Shown: positions 1 through 12,036 of the stretch, piece after piece | Layout: the number at the start of each line of letters is the position of its first letter | Numbering within the stretch: the stretch's first letter is position 1 | Source: Citrus sinensis | Taxonomy: Eukaryota > Streptophyta > Magnoliopsida > Sapindales > Rutaceae | Length of the DNA: 64,000 bases | Assembly: GCF_022201045.2 (NCBI RefSeq) | Contig: NC_068558.1 | Span: 35,483,501 to 35,547,500 of the forward strand | Direction: 5' to 3' | Position numbers and translations under genes: made by a program | The notes under the pieces: generated by a model | Database searches by the model: none | What the model saw: only the letters and a program-made list of their open reading frames with translations | What the model was told of the DNA's origin: nothing

Positions 1-2154
1 AATCAACTTGATCAGGAAGTAGGATTTTCTTATAAGAGAAAGAGAGGAAATAAGTGAAGGGACGAGAAAGAAATAGTAAAAAGCGGTGGAGATTGATTCA
101 CTCTAATTCCGATTCCAACAGTTTAAGTAAACAACTTATTCTGATTCCTATTTTTAATTCTCATTTCAGTCTATTCCGATTCTATCTCATTCCGATTGCT
201 GTTTAGTAAACGCACCATTAATGTGTTAAAACTGTATTGTTCTTACTAAAGTTAAGTGACAATAACCCTCGGGTTAAGCGCTTTTGATTTTCTTCTTTCT
301 TTTTAGCTCATTGTCTTCCCTATGATTGCTTTACAAAAGATAATATTGAGACATTTTCACTTTCATCATCAGAAGCAGAAGTTGTTGCTTCCCAATGAAT
401 ATTGACTACTAGTGCAGGAACAACATCTTCAGCTTAAACTCTCAAATCCCTTGTTCGCAGACCGTGTTGGTGGCCTGGCCAGGAAAGGCTATGTTGTTGG
501 TCCAAGAATAGGCTAGTCATTCAATTCACCTAATTTTAATTTTTATTTGGAATTGAGGTGTTATAATTTTTAAAATGTAAACTATAGCGGCTGTAGGTTT
601 TAAACTATAGACGTTATGGAAAAAAAAATTATAATTATGAAACAAAAGTTAATAGTATGTAGTAAATATAATTTGTAAATAATAATTTTGACAAAATTAT
701 TAAAGATATAATATATTTTTTATCATATAAGTAAAAAATCATATCAACATATTTTTCAAACTATAGTAGTTAGTGTTTACCAAACACTTTATTGTTGTAG
801 TTTTTAAGATACAGTTGTCTAACTTTAATTTCAAACGAACCTTTAATCATCTATTTATCTTTGCCCTAAAGCTTAAAAAACAAGTAAAATTATTGTTCTT
901 AAGTCACCAGTTTTGAAGGAGGAAATTATTTTAGTTGTGTTGTCGGGGACGGTAATAAGGTGTGTGAAGCATGCATGCTCTCGTTTTCCGGACTATTCAT
1001 ACATTTAACCTAGAAATCCAATTTAATTTATTCTCATTCAGCATTAATTAGTTGCCAACTACATAACAGCTTCATTTAGAGTGAAACTATTAGCATCCTT
1101 TTATTATCCTTATAAAACCCTACTTTAAATAAAATTAAGGTAAGAACAAATAAAAATTGAACACACTCGAATTTTTTTTTCAACAAATTACTTCTATTCA
1201 TAATTGATCTTTTTTTTTTTTCTACCTATTATTTCCTATTCAACTAAAATAAATTGTACAAATTTAGAATAATCTATTATTCTTTTCCTATTTCTTATTG
1301 ATCATATATTTTTGTACCTAAAATTGCTTTCAAATTATAATTTAAAATATATGTAATTTAAGTCAATGATTAACATTTAAAAATTCATCACCTATAAAAT
1401 TTTTTAATTTATGTGTAGGATAATAATAAGATTATAAAAGAAATAAAAAAATAGCTCAATAGTACTTTGAGTTTTAAAAATTAAAAAAAAAAACTAAATG
1501 AAAAATTCACAATGTATTAAAAAATTTATATTTTTAGAAATAAAATAAATATAACTGAAAAAGAGGTTACGTGAGAAGATTAGAGGGGTCCAATAGTCGA
1601 ACTCTTTTACTTAACACCGAAGTAGTATTCTTTTACTTAACTCCAAAGTGTCATTGTTTGTTGTTTACTTTTTCTTAAATCTTTTAACTCAATTTGCACT
1701 TCCCGCTATAATCCGGGAAAAAAAAATATCATAGCGGGAAATTAAAAAAAGGTAATAAAAAATAAAAACATGAGTCATGACAAGTTCCATTTGAATTAGA
1801 AATAAAAAACTACACCAACAAGCGCATAGATCAACTAGTATGGGGTTGTTTTAACTTAACCAAGGTTCTCGGTTCTCGGTTTTGGGAATGCAGCTGCGTT
1901 AAATACTTGTTGGGAGAGCTTTGCCGCCCTAGTGGTCCAACCTGGCTCGAATCTGAATTAGTCAGGGCCCAATGTGGTATTTGGATAACAGATGGTTTAA
2001 TACACCAAAAAAAAAAAAGAAATAAAAAACTATGCGAAATTGATTATGCCTCCATGAATCAAACTTGTAACTTACATCAGTTCAATTAAATTTTTCTGCA
2101 GATTTTCTCTACACCATTTCTCAAAATTCCTTAGGATTCTTAAGAATAAATAAA
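1..2154. other. AT-rich intergenic DNA with transposon debris
   Basis: I see no convincing gene here. Bases about 95-217 look like one end of a small transposon whose other end lies outside the window: pyrimidine-rich ATTCCGATTC-type repeats ending in GTTTAGTAAACGCACC. A short inverted repeat (CCCGCTAT ... ATAGCGGG) lies at about 1703-1738, some 400 bp ahead of the broken NLR. The open frame at 1907-2089 has no recognisable content. Confidence 0.5.
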
Positions 2155-3680
2155 ATATCTAATATAAGAGAGGCAATTCTATTTGTGTCCAGCGAGTTGC
2201 TTCTCAAGAAGTTGGCTTCGAAGGCGATTCTGTTGTTTGCACGCCAAAAGCAGAGCCAGGCCGATCTGATGAAGTGGAAAAAGACATTGGTGAAGATTAA
2301 CGAGGTGCTTGACGACGCGGATGAGAAGCAGAACACGGACCAATCAGTGAAGATGTGGCTTGGCGATCTTCAGAACTTGGCTTATGATGTTGATGATTTG
2401 TTGGATGAGCTTGAAACTGAAGCTTTCTAGAGGAATTTGATGTTTCAAGGACCAGCAGCAGCTCAAACAACTACAACAAAGTTTCGGAAGCTCATTCCTA
2501 GTTGCTGCACCAATTTTAGTCCACGAACTATGAAGTTCGATCACATGATGGCGGCTAAAATTGAAGATGTGACTATCAGGCTGCAAGAAATTGAAAAGCA
2601 GAAAGACCTGCTTGATTTGAAAGAAAATTCAGCGGGGAAGTCTAGAAAAGTCAGACAAAGACTTCCCACAACCTCTTTGGTAAATGAAGCCAAAGTGTAT
2701 GGCAGAGATAAAGAAAAAGAGGAGACTGTTGAATTGTTGTTGAGTGATGATTTAAGAACTGATGATGGACTCTCTGTCATTCCTATCATAGGAATGGGCG
2801 GAATAGGCAAGACAACTCTTGCTCAGCTTGTCTATAACGATGTTCGAGTGCATAATCATTTTGATCTCAAATCTTGGACTTGTGTCTCTGAAGATTTTGA
2901 CATCATCTGGGTGACAAAATCAATCCTAAAGTCCATTGCTTCTGACCAGCTTGTCGATGATCGTGACTTGAATTTGCTCCAAGTAAAACCGAAAAAACAA
3001 TTTTCTGGAAATAATTTTTTTTCTTATTTTAGATGATGTCTGGAATGAGAAATCTAATGATTGGACCAACCTGAGCCGTCCTTTTAAGCTGGTGCACCGG
3101 GAAGTAAGATTGTTATCACTACTCGTAATCTGTGCGTTGTAGAAAAGACAGGGACTCTTCCAGCTTATCCATTGAAAGAGTTGTCAAACAACGACTGCTT
3201 GTCTGTTTTCACCCAACACTCCTTGGGGGAAAAAGATTTTAGCACGCATCCATCCTTAAAGGAAATCGGTGAGAAAATAGTAAAGAAATGCAACGGCTTG
3301 CCTTTGGTTGCAAAATCTCTTGGTGGACTCTTACGAGTTAAATATGACCCAAATGACTGGGAAGATGTCCACAACTGCAAGATATGGAAGCTATCAGAGG
3401 AGGAGTGCGATATTATAACCGCACTTAGAGTGAGTCACCATTACCTTTCTCCACAGCTAAAAGTTTACTAAAACAATGCATTGCGTACTGCTCATTGCTT
3501 CCAAAAGATTATGAATTTCAACAAGAGGAGATCATCTTGTTGTGGATGGTTGAAGGTTTCTTAAATCATGAAAGCGACAAGAAGCAAATGGAAAATCTAT
3601 GCCGCAAGTATTTCCAGGAGTTATATTCAAGGTCATTCTTTCAACTATCAAGTAGCAATAAGTTGCTGTTTGTGATGCAC
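2155..3680 (+). pseudogene. CC-NBS-LRR (RPP13-like) pseudogene, 5' part: CC and NB-ARC
   Basis: This is the N-terminal half of a CNL immune receptor. An ATA stands where the start codon is expected (2155-2157), followed in frame by an Rx-type coiled coil including [17 protein letters not shown]. That frame then meets TAG at 2428-2430, where relatives have CAG (Gln). The next stretch carries [10 protein letters not shown], the P-loop GMGGIGKTT (about 2796-2820) and the RNBS-A region. A frameshift in a poly-T run near 3013-3024 precedes Walker B (LDDVWNE), a one-base loss near 3091 precedes the RNBS-B motif (IVITTRN), and an indel near 3464-3475 lies just before the QCIAYCSLLPKDYEF motif. The GLPL motif ([13 protein letters not shown]) is clear. 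The reading breaks at 3680, inside the MHD motif, where a Copia element is inserted. The gene continues at 9094. All breaks are seen directly, so it cannot encode a full receptor. Confidence 0.93.
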
Positions 3681-4033
3681 TGAAAGAAATTGAGAGAAAA
3701 TATTGTTTGGTTGCTGAGAAAATATCTTAGAAAATATCCAGAGAACTTTCAGATTTCTTGTATTTATTTTTCTTAATAAGAAATGTTATGATTACAACTT
3801 ATTTATACTCAAAGCTCAAGGATTACTAAAGCTAATAACTAACTAATTCAGTAGCATCAACACATGCATAACCACAGCTCGATATACAGAGTAATCACAC
3901 CAGACTATTAACTACTTAAGCTGAGGTGGCAGCTGAGCTGTCATTCTGCTTACATTCATCTGACGTCACCAGCTTGCTGGTTTTCCTTAGCTTGTGCAGC
4001 TTCCTCTTTTCTGCACAGTGAGCTTCTCTAACA
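3681..4033 (-). repeat. Copia 3' LTR (left copy)
   Basis: This 353-bp direct repeat is paired with 8741-9093 and differs from it at one visible base. The last 118 bases of the polyprotein ORF (stop at 3916) lie inside this LTR. Confidence 0.96.
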
Positions 4034-7000
4034 GCCCCCCTCAAACTCAAAGGACAAGAGTGAACATTGAGTTTGGCCCTCAAGTAATTAAACTGTACGA
4101 AGGAAAGAGGTTTAGTCATTATGTCTGCAACTTGATCTGCACTTGCTATATATTGAATGCTGAGCTCCTTATTAAGAACCTTGTTGCGAATAAAGTGTAT
4201 GTCAATCTCAATGTGTTTTGTTCTGGAATGGTAAACTGGGTTCTTGGCCAATTCAGCTGCACTAATGTTATCACACCAAATAATAGGTTTAGCTGTGCAG
4301 CATACTCCAACTTCAGCAAACAAGGACTGCAACCAAGTTAATTCTGCACTAGCTGATGCCAATGCCCTGTACTCACTCTCGGCACTTGACCTAGCTATTA
4401 CTCCTTGCTTTTTAGAAGACCATGAGATAAGATTATTACCTAGGTAGATACAATATGCACTCACTGATTTCCTGTCATCTAAATCACATGCCCAATCAGC
4501 ATCTGTAAATCCAGTAAGCTCCATATTGCCTTCTTTGATGAACTTTAAACCATAGTCCTGAGTGGCCTTTAGATATCTTAAAACCCTTTTACATGCCATG
4601 AGATGCTGTAGTGTAGGAGCAGATACATACTGACTGAGTTTGTTAACTGCAAAAGCAATCTCAGGTCTTGTCAAAACTAGATACTGCATGCTTCCAACAA
4701 TGCTTCTATAATATGTAGGATCTTCAAGATAATGACCAAGCTGTCCTTGAACAGACTTCTGTAACTTCAGACCAGTACTTAAAGGAGTATCAATGCCCTT
4801 GCAATTAATCATGTCAACCTTAGCTAACAAATCTCTGATGTATTTCCTCTGAGACAGAAATATGCAATCTTCATCATATAAGACTTCTACCCCAAGAAAA
4901 TAAGATAAAATGCCAAGATCTTTTAAGGCAAAAGTTGAGCTTAGTGTTGCAATAAAATGTTCTAATTCAGCACTGCTAGGACCTGTAACCAAGATATCAT
5001 CCACATATATCAACACAAGAATCATGGAAGTATGACTCCTTTTCAAAAACAGAGATGTATCAGAAGTAGTATCAGTGAATCCCCACTGCAGCAAGCAGCT
5101 CTTAAGTTTATCATACCAAGCTCGAGGAGCTTGTTTAAGTCCATAAAGAGACTTGTGCAATTTACACACATAATCAGGCTTTGTGTTGTCAATAAAACCT
5201 ATTGGCTGAGACATATAAACTTCTTCTGTCAAATCCCCATTGAGAAATGCATTATTGACATCAACTTGTCTAATTTTCCATTTGTTCATCACTGCTAAGC
5301 TTAATACCACTCTGACAGTTGCTGGTTTAATAACTGGACTAAAAGTTTCAAAGTAGTTTACCCCTGCAATTTGTTGAAAACCTTTGGCAACAAGCCTAAC
5401 TTTGTATTTGGCTACACTCCCATCAGTGTTGTATTTAATCCTATACACCCACTTATTATCCACAATCTGTTGATCAGTCTCTTTAGGAACCAGGGACCAA
5501 GTATTATTGTGAACTAAGGCATTATACTCATCTTGCATAGCCTTCACCCATCTGGAATCACTCAAAGCTTCTTGCACTGAATCTGGTTCTTTGTGAGTGA
5601 GAATGGCTGCATACACTTTTGGTTTAAAAATGCCAGATTTACTTCTGGTGGTCATAGGATGAATGTTGGATTGTATTTGAGGTAAGTCAACAGTAGGAGT
5701 TAATGATGTTGTATTATCAGAAGCAGAGGCAGATAAGAAATGTTGTGTATTAACAGGTAGATGAGTTTGAGAACTTACTTGCTGTGAATTTTGATCATTT
5801 GTTGTTTGTGCAGGATTTTCTGAGTGAGTTGAGTTGCTGCTGTCAGGGTTTGCAGACAAGGAATAACCAGTGCTATTTTCAGTAAATGATTGAACAACAG
5901 GCAAAGTGGAAAGATGATATATTTGCTGAGGAGAAAAGGAAGTAGAAGAAAGAGGTGATGATGATGACTCAGTGAAACAATGAAAGCTAGAATCAGTAGA
6001 GTAAGGAAAAGTGAGTTCATCAAATATGACATGTCTTGCTATGTAAAGATGACCTGAAGGATGTAAGCACTTGTAACCTTTGTGTGATGAACTATATCCT
6101 AGAAAGATACATTTGCTGGAATGATAGTCAAATTTGTGTTGGTTATAATCCCTCAAGTAAGGATAGCATGCACAACCAAAACACTTAAGCATATCATAGT
6201 TGGGTTGGTGTTTAAAAAGTTTCTCATAGGGAGACAAAAGTTTGAGAACAACAGAAGGCAACATATTTATGATGTACACAGCTGTATGAAATGCTTCCCA
6301 CCAGAATTTGAAGGGTAATTTAGATTGAGCTAGCAGTGTAAGTCCCATTTCAACAATATGCCTATGCTTTCTTTCAACCAATCCATTTTGATGATGAGTG
6401 TATGGGCAGGAGTGTCTAAAAATGATACCACACTGATTTAAGAACTCAGTGAAAGGTCTGTACTCACCCCCCCAATCAGATTGTAACTGCTTAATGGTGG
6501 TTTGAAACTGATTTTCAACCTGTGTTTTGAAAAGCTTAAAGACACTTAGAGCTTCAGACTTAAACTTTAGAGGGTAGATCCAGGTAAACCTGCTAAAATC
6601 ATCCACAAAACTGATATAATAGTGATATCCATCTCTAGTGTAAACAGGTGAAGGACCCCAGAGATCTGTATGTATCAGTTCTAAAAACTTAGTTGTTTTG
6701 GTTGTGGATGAAGGGAAATGAAGCTTATGACCTTTGCCCATTTGACAAGCTTCACAGATGTATTGCAGTGCTTGTGTTATTTGATTATCAGAAAAATTTG
6801 CAGACTTGATGTTTTTGAGAACATGCTTTAAGATATATTGATTGGGATGACCAAATCTATTATGAAACAAAGCAATCTTATTCACTGATGTTGTACAAGA
6901 TAATGCAGTAGATGAATAACAAGATTTTGAATGGCTACAATCTGCATTATTAACATCAGTTGCAGAATTAAAATGAAAACATGACAGCATTGACATTGGC

Positions 7001-8724
7001 TTATTTAAACTGATCTGAGATAGAAAAGATGATTTAGAAAATGAGTATGGTTTGAATAACAGCCTATATAATCCTCTTTCAGCAATACCCTGCAGCAGAA
7101 CTTCCCCCTTCAGAGCATCCTTCACATAACAAATATTTCCAAGAAATTCAACAGACAAATGGTTATCAGATGTGAGTTTAGAAATACTCAATAAATTTTT
7201 GGTAATTGAAGGGACAAGAAGAATATCTTTCAGTACTATGTGTGGGTGTTTGTGTTGAGTAAATGAAGGTTTAAAAACAAATTTAGCATCACCAACATGA
7301 GTTATGGGCAAACCTTGTCCATTTCCAATGATAAGCTGATCAGAACCATTGAATTCCTCTCTGACCTGCATATTAGCCATGTTGTTGGTTAAGTGATGAG
7401 TTGCTCCACTATCAAGATACCACCCTTCATCAGCAGGCCCTTCAAAATTTGCAAGATAGGCAGCTCCAGTAGCTCCAGGTGCAGAAGACATTTCAGATGA
7501 ACAATGAGGCATAGAAGAATATGTCACTGGATCCAGATTGTAAGACTGATAATTTGAGCAGTTCATAGCATAAGAATCATCAAAATATGGTGCAAACTCA
7601 GCATGTGAGTCAAATGTAGTCATATAAGCTGACTTAGGTCCTCTTCCTCTGCCAAAATGCCTTGACTGTGGCACATAATTCTCAATATATCTGTGCCAAC
7701 AAGCATCAGCTGTGTGCCCTGACTTATGACATATCTGACAAACAGGAATGTTATCATCTGATTCAGTTCCAGCTGACACAAAACCTTGACCATGAGGCTT
7801 AGGATGTGATAAGACTTTGTGAAACTGCATTGGCATAGAGTTGCCTCTTCCAAAATTATGACCACTGTTATTAAAACCTCTAGGATATGTATTAAACATC
7901 ATTCCTCTTCCAGCATTTCTGTTTCCATTATAAATTTGTCCACGATATCCTCCATAACCAAAACCTCCTCTTCTATTATTCCCTCTGACTTGAGAATAAT
8001 TGGAATTCATCATTTCATAGTTAGCATTGAATATGACTTTAGTATTCTGATTGGTCTGACTTTGTTCTAATCGTGCCTCATGTGTTAACAGTAAGGCATA
8101 AGCATCATCATAAGACATCTTATTAGCTGTGATAATAGATGCAAGATCTAGATAACCAGTCCCTAATCCATTTAGAACTTGCATTAACAGATCCCTTTCT
8201 GACATAGGACTACCAGCACAGGCAAGTTTATCAGCTAATATTTTGACTTTTAAGCAATATTCTTCAACAGACATGGATTCCTTTCTAAGTACATTCAATT
8301 CATAACGAAGTTGCATTATTTTAGCTTCAGACTGAGCTCCAAATTGTTTCTCAATGGATCTCCAAGCATCTCGTGAATTGTCACAATTAAGAATAGAACT
8401 GAGAATACCTTCATTAACTGATGATAACAGCCAGCCAAGTAGTATTTGATCCTGAGCTCTCCAATTTGTGTATGCTGGATTATCTACTTTCTGCACTGAT
8501 CCATCAGCTGTTGTTTGAATGATATGTTGCTCTGGTATGATCTGATTTTCAGATATGAAATCTTCAAGCCGATTTCCTCTGATTGATGTAAGAACTTGTT
8601 TTCTCCAGATTAGAAAATTAGATCGATCTAGCTTTATTGGATTACTAAATGAGAATGAGATCTGTGAAGGTTGATTTGCATTTGTTGAATTTGAAAGTGT
8701 TGTTGTGTTGCTGGAACTAGCCAT
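3916..8724 (-). CDS. Copia gag-pol polyprotein, 1602 aa
   Basis: A single uninterrupted ORF carries domains in Copia order. The gag region has a UBN2/Retrotran_gag-like start (DRSNFLIWRKQV) and a CCHC zinc knuckle near residues 327-341. The aspartic protease has DSGATHHL near 437. The integrase has its HHCC zinc finger at about 618-660 and DDE core residues in TDLWGP and SDWGGEY. The reverse transcriptase has YVDDILVTG near 1240, and RNase H has DADWACD and SSAESEYRAL near 1408-1450. The start ATG (8722-8724) lies just after the primer binding site. The C-terminus is unusual because the frame runs through the polypurine tract and about 40 codons into the 3' LTR. No frameshift or internal stop is seen, unlike the Gypsy element further right. 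Confidence 0.95.
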   Translation of the reverse strand: MASSSNTTTLSNSTNANQPSQISFSFSNPIKLDRSNFLIWRKQVLTSIRGNRLEDFISENQIIPEQHIIQTTADGSVQKVDNPAYTNWRAQDQILLGWLLSSVNEGILSSILNCDNSRDAWRSIEKQFGAQSEAKIMQLRYELNVLRKESMSVEEYCLKVKILADKLACAGSPMSERDLLMQVLNGLGTGYLDLASIITANKMSYDDAYALLLTHEARLEQSQTNQNTKVIFNANYEMMNSNYSQVRGNNRRGGFGYGGYRGQIYNGNRNAGRGMMFNTYPRGFNNSGHNFGRGNSMPMQFHKVLSHPKPHGQGFVSAGTESDDNIPVCQICHKSGHTADACWHRYIENYVPQSRHFGRGRGPKSAYMTTFDSHAEFAPYFDDSYAMNCSNYQSYNLDPVTYSSMPHCSSEMSSAPGATGAAYLANFEGPADEGWYLDSGATHHLTNNMANMQVREEFNGSDQLIIGNGQGLPITHVGDAKFVFKPSFTQHKHPHIVLKDILLVPSITKNLLSISKLTSDNHLSVEFLGNICYVKDALKGEVLLQGIAERGLYRLLFKPYSFSKSSFLSQISLNKPMSMLSCFHFNSATDVNNADCSHSKSCYSSTALSCTTSVNKIALFHNRFGHPNQYILKHVLKNIKSANFSDNQITQALQYICEACQMGKGHKLHFPSSTTKTTKFLELIHTDLWGPSPVYTRDGYHYYISFVDDFSRFTWIYPLKFKSEALSVFKLFKTQVENQFQTTIKQLQSDWGGEYRPFTEFLNQCGIIFRHSCPYTHHQNGLVERKHRHIVEMGLTLLAQSKLPFKFWWEAFHTAVYIINMLPSVVLKLLSPYEKLFKHQPNYDMLKCFGCACYPYLRDYNQHKFDYHSSKCIFLGYSSSHKGYKCLHPSGHLYIARHVIFDELTFPYSTDSSFHCFTESSSSPLSSTSFSPQQIYHLSTLPVVQSFTENSTGYSLSANPDSSNSTHSENPAQTTNDQNSQQVSSQTHLPVNTQHFLSASASDNTTSLTPTVDLPQIQSNIHPMTTRSKSGIFKPKVYAAILTHKEPDSVQEALSDSRWVKAMQDEYNALVHNNTWSLVPKETDQQIVDNKWVYRIKYNTDGSVAKYKVRLVAKGFQQIAGVNYFETFSPVIKPATVRVVLSLAVMNKWKIRQVDVNNAFLNGDLTEEVYMSQPIGFIDNTKPDYVCKLHKSLYGLKQAPRAWYDKLKSCLLQWGFTDTTSDTSLFLKRSHTSMILVLIYVDDILVTGPSSAELEHFIATLSSTFALKDLGILSYFLGVEVLYDEDCIFLSQRKYIRDLLAKVDMINCKGIDTPLSTGLKLQKSVQGQLGHYLEDPTYYRSIVGSMQYLVLTRPEIAFAVNKLSQYVSAPTLQHLMACKRVLRYLKATQDYGLKFIKEGNMELTGFTDADWACDLDDRKSVSAYCIYLGNNLISWSSKKQGVIARSSAESEYRALASASAELTWLQSLFAEVGVCCTAKPIIWCDNISAAELAKNPVYHSRTKHIEIDIHFIRNKVLNKELSIQYIASADQVADIMTKPLSFVQFNYLRAKLNVHSCPLSLRGAVREAHCAEKRKLHKLRKTSKLVTSDECKQNDSSAATSA

Positions 8725-8728
8725 ATTG

Positions 8729-8740
8729 GCTCTGATACCA
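8729..8740 (-). other. Copia primer binding site
   Basis: The minus strand reads TGGTATCAGAGC, the standard plant initiator tRNA-Met primer site, directly next to the 5' LTR. Confidence 0.93.
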
Positions 8741-9093
8741 TGAAAGAAATTGAGAGAAAATATTGTTTGGTTGCTGAGAAAATATCTCAGAAAATATCCA
8801 GAGAACTTTCAGATTTCTTGTATTTATTTTTCTTAATAAGAAATGTTATGATTACAACTTATTTATACTCAAAGCTCAAGGATTACTAAAGCTAATAACT
8901 AACTAATTCAGTAGCATCAACACATGCATAACCACAGCTCGATATACAGAGTAATCACACCAGACTATTAACTACTTAAGCTGAGGTGGCAGCTGAGCTG
9001 TCATTCTGCTTACATTCATCTGACGTCACCAGCTTGCTGGTTTTCCTTAGCTTGTGCAGCTTCCTCTTTTCTGCACAGTGAGCTTCTCTAACA
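8741..9093 (-). repeat. Copia 5' LTR (right copy)
   Basis: This is the 353-bp partner of 3681-4033. It drives transcription of the minus-strand element. The flanking TGCAC duplication follows at 9094. Confidence 0.96.
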
Positions 9094-12036
9094 TGCACGA
9101 TCTCAACAATGACTTGCTCAACGGGCTGCAGGGGAGATTTACTTCAGAATGAAGGATACCCCGGATGGTAACATGTAACAGAATAATTCCAAGAATCTTA
9201 GCCATTTATCGTACATTCGTGGATGATATGATGGTAATAAAAGGTTTGAGGCCTTTCATGATCTAGAAAATTTGTGAACATTTTTACCAGTATCACTACC
9301 GGGTACCTGGGGCAATTACTTTGCTTATGGCTTTCTTCATAAGTTGTTAGAGCTGCATCGTCCAAGGGTTCTGTCTTTGCGTGGGTATATAGCATCATTG
9401 AACTGTCAAATTCAATTGGCAATTTGATGCATTTACGATACCTTGACCTATCCGAAACTAAAATTAGAAGCTTGCCAGAATCTGTCAACACACTTTAGCA
9501 TGCACTTTTGCTGCAAAATTGCCGTCAACTCAAGAAGTTGTGTACAGATATGGGAAACCTGATTAAACTGCACTATCTCAACAATCCTTCAACCGATTCA
9601 TTGGAGGAAATGCCTCTGGGGATCGGAAAATTGACTTCTCTTCGAACAATGTGTAAATTTGTTGTAGGCAATGAAATTGGCTCTGGGTTACGACAGTTGA
9701 AGTCCTTGATACATCTTCAAGGGACACTTTGTAATTCAAGGCTGGAGAACGTAAAAGAGGTTAGTGATGCCAAGGAAGCTCAACTAAACGGCAAGGGGAA
9801 TCTTAAAGATTTATTGCTTGAATGGAATAACAGTACTAGCAATATAAGGGAGCCAGAAACTGAAACACGTGTGCTGGACCTGCTAAAACCTCATCAAAGT
9901 CTGAAAAAGCTCAAAATCAATGGCTATGGTGGCACAAAATTTCCAATTTGGTTGGGAAATTCCTCAATGTCAAATTTAGTGAACCTAAGAATTAAAGATT
10001 GTAGCATGTGTGCTTCTTTGCCATCAATCGGGCAATTACCCTTTCTAAAATATCTTTTCATTAGAAGAATTGCCAGAGTGAAGAGTGTGGGTTCGGAAAT
10101 TTATGGAAATGGTTGTTCAGTACCCTTTCCATCACTGGAGACTCTCTGTTTTCAAGATATGCAAGAATGGGAAGAGTGGATTCCTCGTGGATCTGGTAAA
10201 AGTAATGAAGGTTTGGCTGATCTGCGAGAGCTTTCTCTTGTAAGTTGTTCTAAGCTTCAAAGAACATTGTCAGAATATCTCCCTTCATTGGAGACCCTTG
10301 TCATTCGAAAATGTAAACAACTGCTGGTATCAATTCTGAGTCTTCCAACTCTACGCAAATTAAAAGTAAATGGATGTAAAGAGGTGGTGGGGAAGGGCAA
10401 TCAACCTCAGCTCATCCAGTTCAGTGGTTCTTTGGGATTAATCAAATCAAGTAATAGAAGGGCTATTCAAGCAAGAGCTGCTCAAATTGGAGAAATTGGA
10501 AATTGATAATGCTCAAGAGCTAAGATATTTGTGGCAGACTGGAATTAGATTACTGCAAAACCTTTGCTCCCTTAATCGGTTTCGTATTAAGAGCTGTCCT
10601 CCACTTTTTTCCTGGGTTGCTGAGGAAGAACATGACCGTACACAACAACAAGGATTGACGTGCAGACTTCGGTATTTTTTTTTTGGTCGAGTACAAGGCA
10701 TAGTGAAGCTACCACAAGCATTGCTCAACATCGGTTCCCTCAGAGAGATACAGATCTCAAAGTGAAATTCACTTGTTTCCTTCCCATAGGCTACTCTGCC
10801 TTCCCAGTCGAAAACAGTTACAATCATGTTTTGCAATGCGCTGGAATCCTTACCTGAAGCATGGATGCGGGACACTAAGCCATCTCTTGGGAGTCTGCAA
10901 ATTTTCCAATGTAATTCTTTGACATATATTGCTAGAATTGAGCTGCCTACCAGCCTTAAGCGGCTGAAGGTCAGTAATTGCAATAATTTAAGGATTTTGA
11001 CTGAGGAAGAGGACATCAACAGTGGATGCAACAGGCACACCTCTCACCTTGAGTCCTTAGAAATTGAAGATTGTGCATCTCTGGCATCTTTATTGTGGAA
11101 AAACAAGTTCTCAGCCACGCTTGAGCGCCTTGCAGTTAAACGTTGCCCGAACCTTGCTTTTTTTGTCATTGAGTGACAATCTACCTAAAGCTCTCAAATA
11201 TCTTTCTCTTCATGGATTTTCAAAGCTAGAGTCAATAGCAGAAAGACTGGAGAACACATCTCTTGAAGAAATTTCGATTTGGAGTTGTGAAAATCTTAAA
11301 ATGATACCTGATGATTTGCATAAGCTCCAGAATCTTCCAAGGTTCGGTTTAGGATTTTGCAATAATCTGATTTCCTTTCCCAGAGGAGGATTGCCTTCTA
11401 CGAAACTGAATAAGGTTGACATAAATGGTAGTCAGAAACTAGAGGCCTTACCCAACGGCATGTACAATCTAACCTCTCTTCAACGTTTAAATTTAGGATA
11501 TCTTCCAAGTGTGGTATCTTTCCCCGGGGATGGCTTTCCCGCCAACATTGATTCACTTGTGATTCGTGATATGAAGATTTGTAGGGCACATTTCGAGTGG
11601 GGATTGCACAGATTCACCTCTCTCAAACGGCTCAACATCTCTAGAGGATGTCCAGATGTGGTGTCGTTTCCGCAAGAGGAGATAGGAATGACACTTCCTG
11701 TCTCTAAGTCATTTGCGTATTGCCAATTTCACAAAGCTGGAACGCCTGTCTTCAGTTGTTGAAAACCTCACTTCTTTGAAACGCCTTGATCTCCAAGATT
11801 GCCGCAAGCTCAAATACTTTCCAGAGAATGGCCTGCCCACCTCACTTTTGCAGCTGTATATCTCGAAATGTACATTGATAGAAGAAAGGTGCAGGAAGGA
11901 TGTAGGCCAATATTGGCATTTGATAACCCATATACGTTATGTCCGCATAAATGGTAAATGGGTTTTGATTGCTAAACAGAGGACTGAACTCTGTAACCTC
12001 AAAACTCACAAAATTTTCTATTTTTCTTCATTGTAA
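9094..12036 (+). pseudogene. CC-NBS-LRR pseudogene, 3' part: end of NB-ARC and LRR
   Basis: This continues the gene broken at 3680. The MHDL motif is restored across the target duplication (ATGCAC then GATCTC). Bases 9094-9507 are riddled with small indels: fragments resembling NLSHLSYIRG and LRYLDL sit in different frames. A long clean frame (9508-10504) encodes the LRR start, with NLIKLHYLNN, the GIGKLTSLRTMCKFVVG signature, RLENVKEVSDAKEAQL and IGQLPFLKYL. Further LRR pieces follow in other frames at 10487-10765, 10826-11176, 11170-11762 and 11713-12036, ending ...CRKDVGQYWHLITHI, close to the usual end of RPP13-like CNLs. At least four frameshifts separate them. Family knowledge says such genes are usually intronless here, so these breaks are not introns. 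Confidence 0.9.

Larger units (their letters stand above)
3681..9093 (-). mobile_element. Full-length Ty1/Copia LTR retrotransposon
   Basis: The element is 5,413 bp, has 353-bp direct LTRs starting TG and ending CA (3681-4033 and 8741-9093), and is flanked by the 5-bp duplication TGCAC (3676-3680 and 9094-9098). It lies on the minus strand, so its 5' LTR is the right-hand one. A primer binding site complementary to initiator tRNA-Met (TGGTATCAGAGC, read on the minus strand at 8740-8729) directly abuts the 5' LTR, and a polypurine tract (complement at about 4034-4045) abuts the 3' LTR. The LTRs differ by eye only at 3728/8788 (T versus C), so insertion was recent. With one long intact ORF it may be autonomous. 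Confidence 0.97.
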
